From NCBI GenBank assembly GCA_934102055.1, contig CAKOSE010000012.1, positions 1 to 31,227 on the forward strand: a stretch of DNA of 31,227 nt, written 5' to 3'. The notes under the pieces were generated by a model. The model had not been told where the DNA came from. It worked only from the letters and a program-made list of their open reading frames with translations, and did no database searches. Both the position numbers and the translations under genes were made by a program. Origin of the DNA: an uncultured Bacilli bacterium (GTDB taxonomy: Bacteria; Bacillota_I; Bacilli_A; RF39; UBA660). This document shows positions 6,958 to 14,247 of the stretch, one piece after another. The stretch's first letter is position 1. Each line of letters begins with the position of its first letter.

Positions 6958-8670
6958 ATGGGCTTTATTAAAGATAAGCTATCTTTATTTTTGGCTGAGA
7001 ATAGTTTTGGTATGAAGTTTCTTAGTGATAATAAAAAGATTAGTTTAATAAAGGATTATGAAAAAAATGGGATACTTAGTCAAAAGGCTGAGGATCTTGC
7101 TATAAGTATTTCTTCTGATGATAAACTTGTTTCTCTTATTAAGGATAGTAAACTACTAAATAATAGAAGGTCTATTAATTATATTGTTTCTTTTAGGAAA
7201 AGTGATAGTTTTTCGTGGAAGCTTTTATGTGAAGATGAATGTTTTAATATTGATTTAAGGAGTACTGCTTTAAGTATAAAGGATTCTTCTATTAAGAAGG
7301 AGATTATAAGAAATTATTCTAAGTATAATTTAACTCTTTATGATGTTTTTGATATGTTTGATGGTATTAATGATGATGATTTTATGAAGGAAATTATTCT
7401 TAATAGGGCTAAGCTTAATTTGGATAGTAATTCTCTTATTAAGGTTTTGAGTATGGTATATAAGGATGATTTTAAGAAGTATGTAATAGCGAATTATGAA
7501 CAGTTTGGTTTTAAGAGTAGTGAGCTTGGTCTTTTGATTGCTACTGTTAGAGATGATTCTTATAAGAAGGGTGTTATTAAAGATTGTAGTAAGTATGGGC
7601 TTTCTTATTATGATCTTCCTATTGTTATAATTTCTTTAAGAGATAAAGTTTATATGAGGGATAAGTTAAATAATCTTTTTGGGTTTGATAATTATTCTCT
7701 TAAAGAAATTGATTTACCTAAGGATATGACTATTGGTATTGAGATAGAGTCTGAGGGTGATAGTTCTGTTATTTTGAATAATCTTGAACTTTTAGAAGAT
7801 TGGACTTCTAAGAGTGACTTTAGTTTGCAAAATGGTGTTGAGGTTACTTCTCCTATACTTAGACCTGGTAAGGATGATGAGGTTTCTATTTATGAAGCGT
7901 GTAAGATGATTAGTTTATGTGATCAGGGTATAACTTTAAGATGTGGTGGACATGTTCATATTGGGGCTTCTTATTTTGGTAATGATATGGATGCCTATAA
8001 GAATTTTGTTGAGCTTTATTCTAATTGTGAAAATATTTTATATATAATAAGTAATGAAAAGGAAGAAGTTCCTAGGGTAAGGGTTCTTGAGTATGGGACT
8101 CCGATTTCTGGGAAACTTGAAAAGGCACTTGATTCTGGTTCTATTAGTTTTGATAATGCTTATGATGTGGAATCTTTTGCAAATGAAATATGGAAGGTTC
8201 AAAATAGTAAGTTTAATGGTATTAATTTTCAAAATCTTGGGCTTCTTAAGAATACTATTGAGTTTAGGATGGCTAATGGGACTCTTGATCCTAATGTTTG
8301 GATTTCTAATATTAATCTTTTTGGGGGGATGATGGTTGCTTCAAAAAAGGTATCTGTTCTTAGAAGAAAGGATTATTCTAAACTTATGGATGAGGAAAAG
8401 GAGTTTCTTAGTTTATTTGATAAGATTAGTTTAAAAGATATTTCTGTTGATGATAAGCTTGATACTTTTCTTAAATTAGTTGTTAAGGAAGAAGATAGAG
8501 ATCTTTATATGGAAAGGTATATTTTAAATAATATGATGAATGAGGGTTCTTTTACTGATGAACAGCTTAAGAAGAAAATGTGTAAAAAACCTATTAAAAT
8601 AACTAGCGGTGGTAATGAGTTTTTTAAGGAGTTTTCTTTGGAGGATAAAGGTTCTTGTAAGACTAAATAG
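6958..8670 (+). CDS. Amidoligase fused to an N-terminal tandem-repeat domain
   Basis: Residues about 255-470 carry the signature of the amidoligase family (COOH-NH2 ligases related to glutamine synthetase): GIEIE at 260-264, EVTSPIL, GHVHIG at 331-336, and TIEFR followed by a NGT motif at 433-442. Known members use ATP to join a carboxylate to an amine and are predicted to modify peptides or surface polymers. The first 230 residues are unusual: about seven tandem units of 28-30 residues rich in D-D-x-x-K-K-x-x-I patterns, probably an alpha-helical solenoid. A C-terminal tail of about 110 residues is mostly helical and charged. Amidoligases often sit beside glutamine amidotransferase or AIG2-like genes; none is here. 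The upstream 122-residue gene is coupled to it, and a CotD-like gene follows 97 bases later. Family assignment is firm; substrate is unknown. Confidence 0.87.
   Translation: MGFIKDKLSLFLAENSFGMKFLSDNKKISLIKDYEKNGILSQKAEDLAISISSDDKLVSLIKDSKLLNNRRSINYIVSFRKSDSFSWKLLCEDECFNIDLRSTALSIKDSSIKKEIIRNYSKYNLTLYDVFDMFDGINDDDFMKEIILNRAKLNLDSNSLIKVLSMVYKDDFKKYVIANYEQFGFKSSELGLLIATVRDDSYKKGVIKDCSKYGLSYYDLPIVIISLRDKVYMRDKLNNLFGFDNYSLKEIDLPKDMTIGIEIESEGDSSVILNNLELLEDWTSKSDFSLQNGVEVTSPILRPGKDDEVSIYEACKMISLCDQGITLRCGGHVHIGASYFGNDMDAYKNFVELYSNCENILYIISNEKEEVPRVRVLEYGTPISGKLEKALDSGSISFDNAYDVESFANEIWKVQNSKFNGINFQNLGLLKNTIEFRMANGTLDPNVWISNINLFGGMMVASKKVSVLRRKDYSKLMDEEKEFLSLFDKISLKDISVDDKLDTFLKLVVKEEDRDLYMERYILNNMMNEGSFTDEQLKKKMCKKPIKITSGGNEFFKEFSLEDKGSCKTK
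7027..7644 (+). repeat. Seven degenerate 28-30-codon tandem repeats inside the amidoligase gene
   Basis: These cover residues 24-229. Units begin at about residues 24, 54, 82, 110, 140, 170 and 200. The last four are exactly 30 residues each and align without gaps: an acidic pair, an aromatic or Met, KK or MK, a beta-branched pair, then a Tyr/Phe/Leu around position 14, an aliphatic patch around 21-27 and a closing charged residue. The DNA itself is too diverged to be called a repeat; this is visible only in protein. Confidence 0.7.
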
Positions 8671-8719
8671 TTTTGTTTTTCTTATTAGTTCTTTATCTTT
8701 TTCTATGCTATTTACTTAT

Positions 8720-8746
8720 ACAAAGTATGTTTTTATGAATAGTATA
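8720..8746 (+). promoter_or_regulatory. Possible sigma-K-type promoter of the CotD-like gene
   Basis: AC (8720-8721), a 16-base spacer, then AATAGTATA (8738-8746) match the sigma-K pattern AC-N16/17-CATAnnnTA except that the first C of the -10 is A. This fits a late mother-cell coat gene, but such a loose pattern occurs by chance in AT-rich DNA. Confidence 0.35.
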
Positions 8747-8767
8747 AATTAGATAGGAGGATTTATA

Positions 8768-9109
8768 ATGTTTGAAAATATGAATAATAGTCCATTTATG
8801 ATGCCAAATCAAGAAGGATTTATAGATATTGATAATAATCAAGGTAATATAGATATTGATTTAAATCAAAGTCAAACAAATAGTATAGGTAATGCTCAAA
8901 TGATGGGTGGGGCTGCTAGTCCTATTGTGGAACCTATGAGAGAAAGAGTTGTTAATAGAACAATTGAACATATTGTACCTCATGTATGTCCTGTTAGAAC
9001 TAGGATAATAAATCATCATGTGTTTAAGCATACTTATAGTCCAAGTTATAGTTGCTGTGAAGAAAATGTTTGTGAAAATGTTCAATGTGGTTCTTGTTGC
9101 AATTATTAA
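8768..9109 (+). CDS. cotD: CotD-family spore coat protein
   Basis: A 113-residue protein. The core around residues 58-90, with VPHVCP, TRIINHHVFKH and a Tyr-rich stretch, matches the conserved VVPHIHP...NHQ.F.H core of Bacillus CotD inner-coat proteins. Unlike short CotD proteins it has an Asn/Gln/Met-rich N-terminal half (residues 1-50) and a Cys-rich tail with SCC, VC, QC and SCC, giving seven cysteines in all, suited to disulfide cross-linking. The ATG at 8768 follows AGGAGG. It lies 97 bases after the repeat-amidoligase gene and ends before a strong terminator. The CotD core match is good but short; the alternative is an unrelated Cys-rich coat-like protein. Confidence 0.72.
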   Translation: MFENMNNSPFMMPNQEGFIDIDNNQGNIDIDLNQSQTNSIGNAQMMGGAASPIVEPMRERVVNRTIEHIVPHVCPVRTRIINHHVFKHTYSPSYSCCEENVCENVQCGSCCNY

Positions 9110-9124
9110 GATGTATTTTGTTTA

Positions 9125-9148
9125 AGAGTGACTTAGGTCACTTTTTTT
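9125..9148 (+). terminator. Terminator after the CotD-like gene (first copy of a repeated terminator)
   Basis: AGTGAC-TTAG-GTCACT is followed by T7. The same 23 bases recur at 11861-11883, and a diverged copy lies at 13352-13374. Confidence 0.85.
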
Positions 9149-9168
9149 ATGCTAACATCCCCCTAATA

Positions 9169-9198
9169 TTGACACATGGGAGGGGGGTATGTTATATA
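9169..9198 (+). promoter_or_regulatory. Promoter candidate with a G-run in its spacer, upstream of the surface protein gene
   Basis: A perfect TTGACA (9169-9174) is followed after 18 bases by TATATA (9193-9198). The spacer contains GGGAGGGGGG, the only other long G tract in the window besides the one at 18381. An imperfect inverted repeat pairs AACATCCCCCT (9154-9164) with the G run and following TATGTT. A second weaker candidate, TTGAAT (9241-9246) with TATTAT (9263-9268), lies closer to the gene. Confidence 0.4.
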
Positions 9199-9283
9199 TA
9201 TATTATAGTAGTTGCTAAGTGGTTTGTAAGTAAATGAATGTTGAATTAGTTAGTAAAAATGCTATTATGGTGGAGGGAATTTT

Positions 9284-9313
9284 ATGTGTGTAAAATTAAA
9301 TAATAAACCTTAA
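9284..9313 (+). CDS. Possible nine-residue leader peptide
   Basis: ATG at 9284 follows a very good binding site (GGAGGG, 9272-9277) and opens MCVKLNNKP before a TAA stop, 40 bases upstream of the surface protein ATG. Short inverted repeats AAACC/GGTTT flank the following AT stretch. It may be a translated leader; evidence is only the binding site. The rest of the 244-base gap holds the terminator and promoter candidates described separately. Confidence 0.22.
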   Translation: MCVKLNNKP

Positions 9314-9353
9314 AAAATATAATTGGTTTTAATAATGAAAGGAGATAAAGAAA

Positions 9354-11855
9354 ATGAAAAGGAATTATAATTTATTATTTTTATTAATAGTTATGTTACT
9401 AATTTTTATAGGAATAGGCGATGTAAAGGCAGATTCTACAGTTATTTATAGTGATGGTACTCTTATAATTAATGAAAAGGACAGCTCTAGAGAAACCAAT
9501 ATGGAAAAACATGGTACAGTTTCACATGAGTTTGCTGCTCTTTCTGAATCCAATCCTTATCACTTTACTGCTTTGATAGATCCTGTGTGGTTTGATTATT
9601 CAGATGATATAAAAGCACTAGAGATTGGCCAAGAAATTCATCCAACATCTACAGCATATTGGTTTAAAAGTATGGAGAATTTACAAAAAATGGATTTGAG
9701 TAATTTGGATACCTCAAATGTAACAAATATGGAAGATATGTTTGGATATACAGGACAAAGTAGTACTATATGGGATATAGAATCCTTATCAAAATTTGAT
9801 ACTTCAAATGTAATAAGTATGCAAGGTATGTTTACGGAGATAAAAGGCAAAAATTTAATGTTTGATTTTTCAAAATGGAACGTATCAAAAGTAACTAATA
9901 TGGAAGCAATGTTTGCAGAAACTGAAAATTTAACAATTAATATATTTAATTGGGATACGTCAAGTGTAACCGATATGAGCAATATGTTTAGAAGTGTGGA
10001 TAATGTTTATCTTTTAGGCGATTTAATAGTTCCGGATAATTGTGAATTAAACGAATTTTCTTTAAAAAATAAATCATCAAAATTTACATATGCTTTATTG
10101 ATTAAAGGTAGAATTAAGGGGTATATTGGAGATTTTACTGGATTATTGATGTATGATAATGAAGTTGGTAAAAATACAATTGGGTTTTATGCGGTTGAAT
10201 ATAAGCCGTTACGTAAAATAGTAAGTAATACTAATAATGTTGAAGTAAACGGGGAGAAAGTTGAATATCTTTATGCGAGATCTGGTGATGCAGTAAAATT
10301 GTTTAGTAACAATGGTTATATGGTTAAATCTGTATCTGTAACTAAGAAAAGTACAGGTGAAAAAGTAGATTATGATTATAGCAAAGATACTTTTGTTATG
10401 CCTGATGATGATATTGATATTAACGTTAAGTATATGGAAATTCCTGAGATTGGGAATGTTGTTCTTAATAAACCTAGCTTAGTCAATTATAAAGATATAA
10501 AAATCACATGGGATGCTACAGAAAATGCTGATGGTTATGTTGTTTCGTTAGTTGATGGAAAGACATTTAAAACAATATTAGAAGAAAAAACTACTAATTT
10601 GTATTATAAACTAGATAATTTAGAGGAATACTATAATTATTATGTTATCTTTGTTTATGCATACAAGGATATTGATGTAGATGGTTATACAAAAACTATA
10701 AAATCTTATCGTAAAGGTTCAAGCAATTTGAGAACTTCTAAAGAGTTAGCTGCTCCAACAGTTGTTTCGAAGCTCACAAATTATGATAAAATACTATTAT
10801 CGTGGAATAGTGTAGAAGGTGCAAGGGGATATAATATATATTATAAGGAGAAAGGTTCTGATGAGTATAAATTTTTAAATGCTACAAGGAATTTATATTA
10901 TGAAAAAACTTTTTCTACCAAGAAGGAATATGATTTCAAAATAGTTCCAGTTACACATTTTGTTGATGTATTGGATAAAACAGATAGTTCTGGATATGAT
11001 TCGGAATTTGTATTTGAAAGTAGGTTGTTTGGGGTAACTAATATAAAAACAAAAGCCTTACCTTCAGTGGGTAGTTTGAGTATTTCAAGTTCTTTACCTA
11101 ACAATGTAAAAATTTCATGGCTCGGCGATGATTATGCAGATTTTTATAAAATTTATTATAAAGAATATTCAAAAAGTAACTATGAGTATTTGGGCAGAAC
11201 AACTAATAAACATTATGTAGTGACTAATTTGCTTCCAGCTAAAATGTATACTTTTAAAATAGTACCATGTTTAAGTTTTGATGATAATGAAGTCGAAGGA
11301 AATACTACTTGGTATACTTATGAAACATCAAAATATACTATTACTGCTTCAAAAATATCTGGTATTACAGATAAGGTATATAATGGTCAGAAAAGATATC
11401 AAAGTATCAAAGTTACATATCAAGGTAGAACTTTGGTAAATGGTAGAGATTATACTGTATCTTATAAAAATAATGTTAATACAGGAAAAGCTTCAGTAAT
11501 TATTACAGGAAAAGGTGATTATACAGGTTCTACTACTAGAAATTTTAAGATATATAAAGCAAGTAATCCTATGGCTGTTATAACAAATAAAAAAACAGTA
11601 AAGTATTCAAAATTAAGAAGAAAAAAGCAAGTAGTTGCTAATACTATAACTGTTAAAAAAAGTAAGGGAAAAGTTACATATTCAAAGGCATCTAAGAGTT
11701 CTAGATTAATACTTAATAAGACAACTGGAAAAATAACAGTAAAGAAGGGCACCAAAAGAGGAACATATAAATTGAAAGTAAAGGTGTCAGCTGCGGGTAA
11801 TTCTAATTATAAATCTCGTTATAAGATAGTAACAGTAACTATAAGAGTTAAATAG
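9354..11855 (+). CDS. Secreted BspA-like / fibronectin type III surface protein
   Basis: An 833-residue secreted protein. Residues 1-26 are a signal peptide ending VKA. Residues about 80-220 hold several DUF285/BspA-like repeats of the form W-x-T-S-x-V-T-x-M-x-x-M-F, common in adhesins of gut Firmicutes and mycoplasmas. Residues 280-365 look like a small beta domain ending in MPDDDIDINVKY. Three fibronectin type III-like domains follow (about 368-460, 463-570, 571-660), then a YNG...DYTVSY...GKGDYTG beta domain (about 665-735) and a Lys-rich Ig-like C-terminus. No LPxTG, lipobox, LysM or C-terminal membrane anchor is visible, so it is either released or held by its very basic tail. AAGGAGATAAAG precedes the ATG. 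The gene prefers A-ending codons (AAA, ACA), unlike the AAG/ACT-rich genes beside it, and is bracketed by two copies of one terminator, both hinting at acquisition. Confidence 0.85.
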   Translation: MKRNYNLLFLLIVMLLIFIGIGDVKADSTVIYSDGTLIINEKDSSRETNMEKHGTVSHEFAALSESNPYHFTALIDPVWFDYSDDIKALEIGQEIHPTSTAYWFKSMENLQKMDLSNLDTSNVTNMEDMFGYTGQSSTIWDIESLSKFDTSNVISMQGMFTEIKGKNLMFDFSKWNVSKVTNMEAMFAETENLTINIFNWDTSSVTDMSNMFRSVDNVYLLGDLIVPDNCELNEFSLKNKSSKFTYALLIKGRIKGYIGDFTGLLMYDNEVGKNTIGFYAVEYKPLRKIVSNTNNVEVNGEKVEYLYARSGDAVKLFSNNGYMVKSVSVTKKSTGEKVDYDYSKDTFVMPDDDIDINVKYMEIPEIGNVVLNKPSLVNYKDIKITWDATENADGYVVSLVDGKTFKTILEEKTTNLYYKLDNLEEYYNYYVIFVYAYKDIDVDGYTKTIKSYRKGSSNLRTSKELAAPTVVSKLTNYDKILLSWNSVEGARGYNIYYKEKGSDEYKFLNATRNLYYEKTFSTKKEYDFKIVPVTHFVDVLDKTDSSGYDSEFVFESRLFGVTNIKTKALPSVGSLSISSSLPNNVKISWLGDDYADFYKIYYKEYSKSNYEYLGRTTNKHYVVTNLLPAKMYTFKIVPCLSFDDNEVEGNTTWYTYETSKYTITASKISGITDKVYNGQKRYQSIKVTYQGRTLVNGRDYTVSYKNNVNTGKASVIITGKGDYTGSTTRNFKIYKASNPMAVITNKKTVKYSKLRRKKQVVANTITVKKSKGKVTYSKASKSSRLILNKTTGKITVKKGTKRGTYKLKVKVSAAGNSNYKSRYKIVTVTIRVK

Positions 11856-11860
11856 TTAAT

Positions 11861-11883
11861 AGAGTGACTTAGGTCACTTTTTT
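11861..11883 (+). terminator. Second copy of the repeated terminator
   Basis: Six bases after the surface protein stop lies the hairpin AGTGAC-TTAG-GTCACT with T6, identical over 23 bases to the copy at 9125. Confidence 0.85.
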
Positions 11884-11979
11884 GATTGTTTCAGTTTTTG
11901 AAAGGGTATTGTTTTTGATTTGTAATTTTGAGGGTAAAATAATAAGTATTAAGGTTGTTTTAAACAAATAATAAAAAAC

Positions 11980-12014
11980 TATCAATTGATAATTCAAGAG
12001 AAGTGTGTTATTAT
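11980..12014 (+). promoter_or_regulatory. Promoter and palindromic operator of the toxin-antitoxin operon
   Basis: TTGATA (11986-11991) and TATTAT (12009-12014) are separated by 17 bases, with TG one base before the -10. A perfect 12-bp palindrome, TATCAATTGATA (11980-11991), covers the -35. Another palindrome, TTGTTTTAAACAA, lies at 11955-11967. Operators over the -35 fit autorepression by an HTH antitoxin. Confidence 0.65.
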
Positions 12015-12031
12015 GTTTATGGGGGATGTTA

Positions 12032-12352
12032 ATGACAGTTACACAAATCATAAATTTACTTCATAAGTCAGTTATTGATAAGTCATATGATTTAGTTCCG
12101 ACTGAAAAAAATAGAAATTCTAGGAGAAAGTATGGATTAACTATTTATGATATAGAAGATTTTCTTAAATTGATATCTGAGGAGGATTTATATAGTGGTC
12201 CAGAAATAGATAGGGATATACCTAGCGATGAAGTATTTATTTTTATTAAAGAAATATTAAGTGGTGTTAACTTTTATGTTAAGATAAAAAAGGATAGTAA
12301 AGTTACATATGATAGAATAAAAATAATTTCTTGTCATGAGGCAGAGTATTAG
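12032..12352 (+). CDS. MqsR-like toxin (putative mRNA interferase)
   Basis: A 106-residue protein. The C-terminal two thirds, with YDIEDFLKLI, EEDLYSGPEIDRD, VFIFIKEI, FYVKIKK and a final ISCHEAEY, resembles the MqsR/GmvT toxin fold (RelE-like), whose members cleave mRNA; the region matches the variant family carrying a GPE-x-DRD motif and an SFHEAE-like ending. The ATG at 12032 follows GGGGGATGTTA; an upstream in-frame GTG and ATG are less well placed. It precedes a gene with HTH and Panacea domains by 12 bases, a classical toxin-antitoxin layout. Toxin identity rests on weak sequence similarity plus context; a non-toxic accessory protein is possible. Confidence 0.65.
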   Translation: MTVTQIINLLHKSVIDKSYDLVPTEKNRNSRRKYGLTIYDIEDFLKLISEEDLYSGPEIDRDIPSDEVFIFIKEILSGVNFYVKIKKDSKVTYDRIKIISCHEAEY

Positions 12353-12364
12353 GAGGAATGTGAG

Positions 12365-13315
12365 ATGAAAAATATGGATAATTTAAGGACTAGAAAAGTT
12401 CAAGTAAATGTGAAGGGTACTTTAGTTGAGTATGATGAGTATTATTTAGTTGATGACAATGGGAAAGAAATTTTTGATAGGAATATTGAGATAGAGAATG
12501 ATCAACGATTATATGATATTTATAAGAAACAAAATAATTTACTTACTAATTTTGAAATAAAGAAAATACGTCAAAAATATGATTTAACTCAAAAAGAATA
12601 TGCACTTGTTATAGGAGTAGGTGAAGTTACTGTACATAGATTTGAAAAGGGTGCTATTCAAACTGAAGCGGTTGATTCGATAATGAAGTTATCAAATGAT
12701 CCAGATAATATGGCTTTTTTACTTTTGCAAAATAGAAAAAATATAGGAGAGTCTTTGTATGATTCGTTGTTAAAGAGAATTAAAGAATTACAAGTTTTAA
12801 AAAGGCATGCTTTAGTTGATATAAGTAAATTTGATTTAGATGTTTTAGAGTTTGAGGAAGCATCGGCGATTGATGTTGCTAAAAACATAATAAATATATA
12901 TAATACTAAAGTAGATGAGTTAGCAAGTAATTATGAAATTGTTCCAGAATATATTACGAATTTAAAACTACAAAAATTACTTTATTTTGTTCAAGCAATA
13001 TGTTTGATGGTATTCGACAAAAAAGCTTTTCCAGAAAAAATATTAGCATGGTCATATGGACCTGTTGTAAATGAGGTTTATCAACAATATAAACAAAATC
13101 ATGCTAGCAAAATAAATAGTGAATCAAATGTTAAAAATATTTCATCTGGATTATATAAAATTGTTGAAGAAGTTATAAATTCTTATGGCTTATTTGAAGC
13201 TAATAAATTAATTGATTTAACACATGAGGAAGAACCTTGGCTTAATACTGAAATAAATAAAGAGATAGGGATTGATTTAATAAAGAATTATTTTAATAAA
13301 GTTTATGATAATTAA
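12365..13315 (+). CDS. Antitoxin/regulator with HTH and Panacea (DUF4065/SocA-like) domains
   Basis: A 316-residue soluble protein. Residues about 55-105 form an XRE-type helix-turn-helix (KKIRQKYDLTQKEYALVIG, then VTVHRFEKG), as in MqsA antitoxins. Residues about 190-300 are a Panacea domain: TNLKLQKLLYFVQA, AWSYGPVVNEVY, and LIDLTHEEEPW near the end. The Panacea domain is known as a shared antitoxin domain paired with many unrelated toxins. It probably neutralises the product of the preceding gene and represses the operon through the palindrome at 11980. AGGAGG lies just before the ATG. A repeated-type terminator follows at 13352. Domain calls are strong; the pairing is inferred from the 12-base gap. 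Confidence 0.85.
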   Translation: MKNMDNLRTRKVQVNVKGTLVEYDEYYLVDDNGKEIFDRNIEIENDQRLYDIYKKQNNLLTNFEIKKIRQKYDLTQKEYALVIGVGEVTVHRFEKGAIQTEAVDSIMKLSNDPDNMAFLLLQNRKNIGESLYDSLLKRIKELQVLKRHALVDISKFDLDVLEFEEASAIDVAKNIINIYNTKVDELASNYEIVPEYITNLKLQKLLYFVQAICLMVFDKKAFPEKILAWSYGPVVNEVYQQYKQNHASKINSESNVKNISSGLYKIVEEVINSYGLFEANKLIDLTHEEEPWLNTEINKEIGIDLIKNYFNKVYDN

Positions 13316-13351
13316 ATATTTAAACTATGATAAGAAGTTATTATGTGTTTA

Positions 13352-13374
13352 AGAGTGACATATGTTACTTTTTT
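13352..13374 (+). terminator. Third, diverged copy of the repeated terminator
   Basis: AGTGAC-ATAT-GTTACT with one G-T wobble is followed by T7, and differs from the copies at 9125 and 11861 only around the loop and one stem base. Confidence 0.75.
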
Positions 13375-13420
13375 TCATTTGTTTTTAGATTATTAAATTA
13401 AAGTTGTAACTTTGTTGGTT

Positions 13421-13455
13421 TATTAATTGATAATTTTTATAATATGTGTTATTTT
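13421..13455 (+). promoter_or_regulatory. Promoter of the Fic operon, sharing the toxin-antitoxin operator
   Basis: TTGATA (13427-13432) and TATTTT (13450-13455) are separated by 17 bases. TATTAATTGATA (13421-13432) matches the operator at 11980 in 11 of 12 bases, and both promoters share AATTGATAATT, nine bases, then TGTGTTATT. Confidence 0.6.
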
Positions 13456-13485
13456 ATTTTTAGATGAGTGTTGGAGTTGATGTTT

Positions 13486-14235
13486 GTGAATGTTGGTCGA
13501 ATTAAGGATGAGTTAATTAAACAAAAAAAGTCTAAGTTTAAGGGAAATATATATTATTATTCTCAAGTTAATTTTTCTTATAATTCAAATAAGATTGAGG
13601 GTAGTAGATTAACTAGTTTTCAAACTGAGGCAATATTTGATACATCTTCATTTATTTCTAAGGGTGATACTTTAGTTGAACTTGATGATGTGATTGAATC
13701 TAGGAATCATTTTAAATTGTTTGATTATATGCTTGATAATGTAGATGAATTGTTAACTAAAGATATGATAATTGAGATGAATAAAATTTTAAAGAGAAAT
13801 ACTAGTGATGAGGAAAATCCTAGATATAATGTTGGCGGATTTAAGGTTGTTCCTAATATGATTGGAGTTGTTAATGCTATTAATACTACTAGGCCTGAAG
13901 ATGTAGAATATGAAATGGAAAAGTTATTAAATGAATATAATTCTAAAACTGATATTACTTTAGAGGATATAGTGGATTTTCATTTTAGATTTGAAAGGAT
14001 ACATCCATTTGGAGATGGAAATGGTCGTGTTGGGAGAATTATAATGTTTAAAGAGTGCCTTAAAAATAATATTATGCCATTTATTGTACTTGATGATGAT
14101 AAGGTTTATTATATAAGGGGTTTAAGGGAGTATAAAAATGATAAAATGTTTTTAATTGATACTATTAGACATGAACAAGATATATATAAGGGTATTTGCG
14201 AAATGTTGCTTTCTTTTGAAATTAAAGATTTTTGA
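13486..14235 (+). CDS. Fic-domain protein (putative AMP transferase), self-inhibited class
   Basis: A 249-residue protein whose Fic motif HPFGDGNGRVGR begins at about residue 173, complete with the catalytic His and the phosphate-binding GNGR loop; the family transfers AMP or related groups to hydroxyl side chains of target proteins. Near the N-terminus S-N-K-I-E-G (residues 34-39) matches the (S/T)xxxE(G/N) inhibitory helix that blocks ATP binding, as in class II Fic proteins carrying their own inhibitor. The start is taken as GTG 13486, nine bases after GGAG; ATG 13480 and GTG 13468 are alternatives. It is followed after 12 bases by a SWIM-domain gene in an apparent operon and shares a promoter motif with the adjacent toxin-antitoxin pair. 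Confidence 0.9.
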   Translation: MNVGRIKDELIKQKKSKFKGNIYYYSQVNFSYNSNKIEGSRLTSFQTEAIFDTSSFISKGDTLVELDDVIESRNHFKLFDYMLDNVDELLTKDMIIEMNKILKRNTSDEENPRYNVGGFKVVPNMIGVVNAINTTRPEDVEYEMEKLLNEYNSKTDITLEDIVDFHFRFERIHPFGDGNGRVGRIIMFKECLKNNIMPFIVLDDDKVYYIRGLREYKNDKMFLIDTIRHEQDIYKGICEMLLSFEIKDF

Positions 14236-14247
14236 TGGAGGTTGTTT

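Noticed and set aside
11955..11967. TTGTTTTAAACAA palindrome as a second antitoxin operator
   Set aside because: It is symmetric but AT-rich, outside the promoter, and has no counterpart upstream of the Fic gene, so it is mentioned only in passing.
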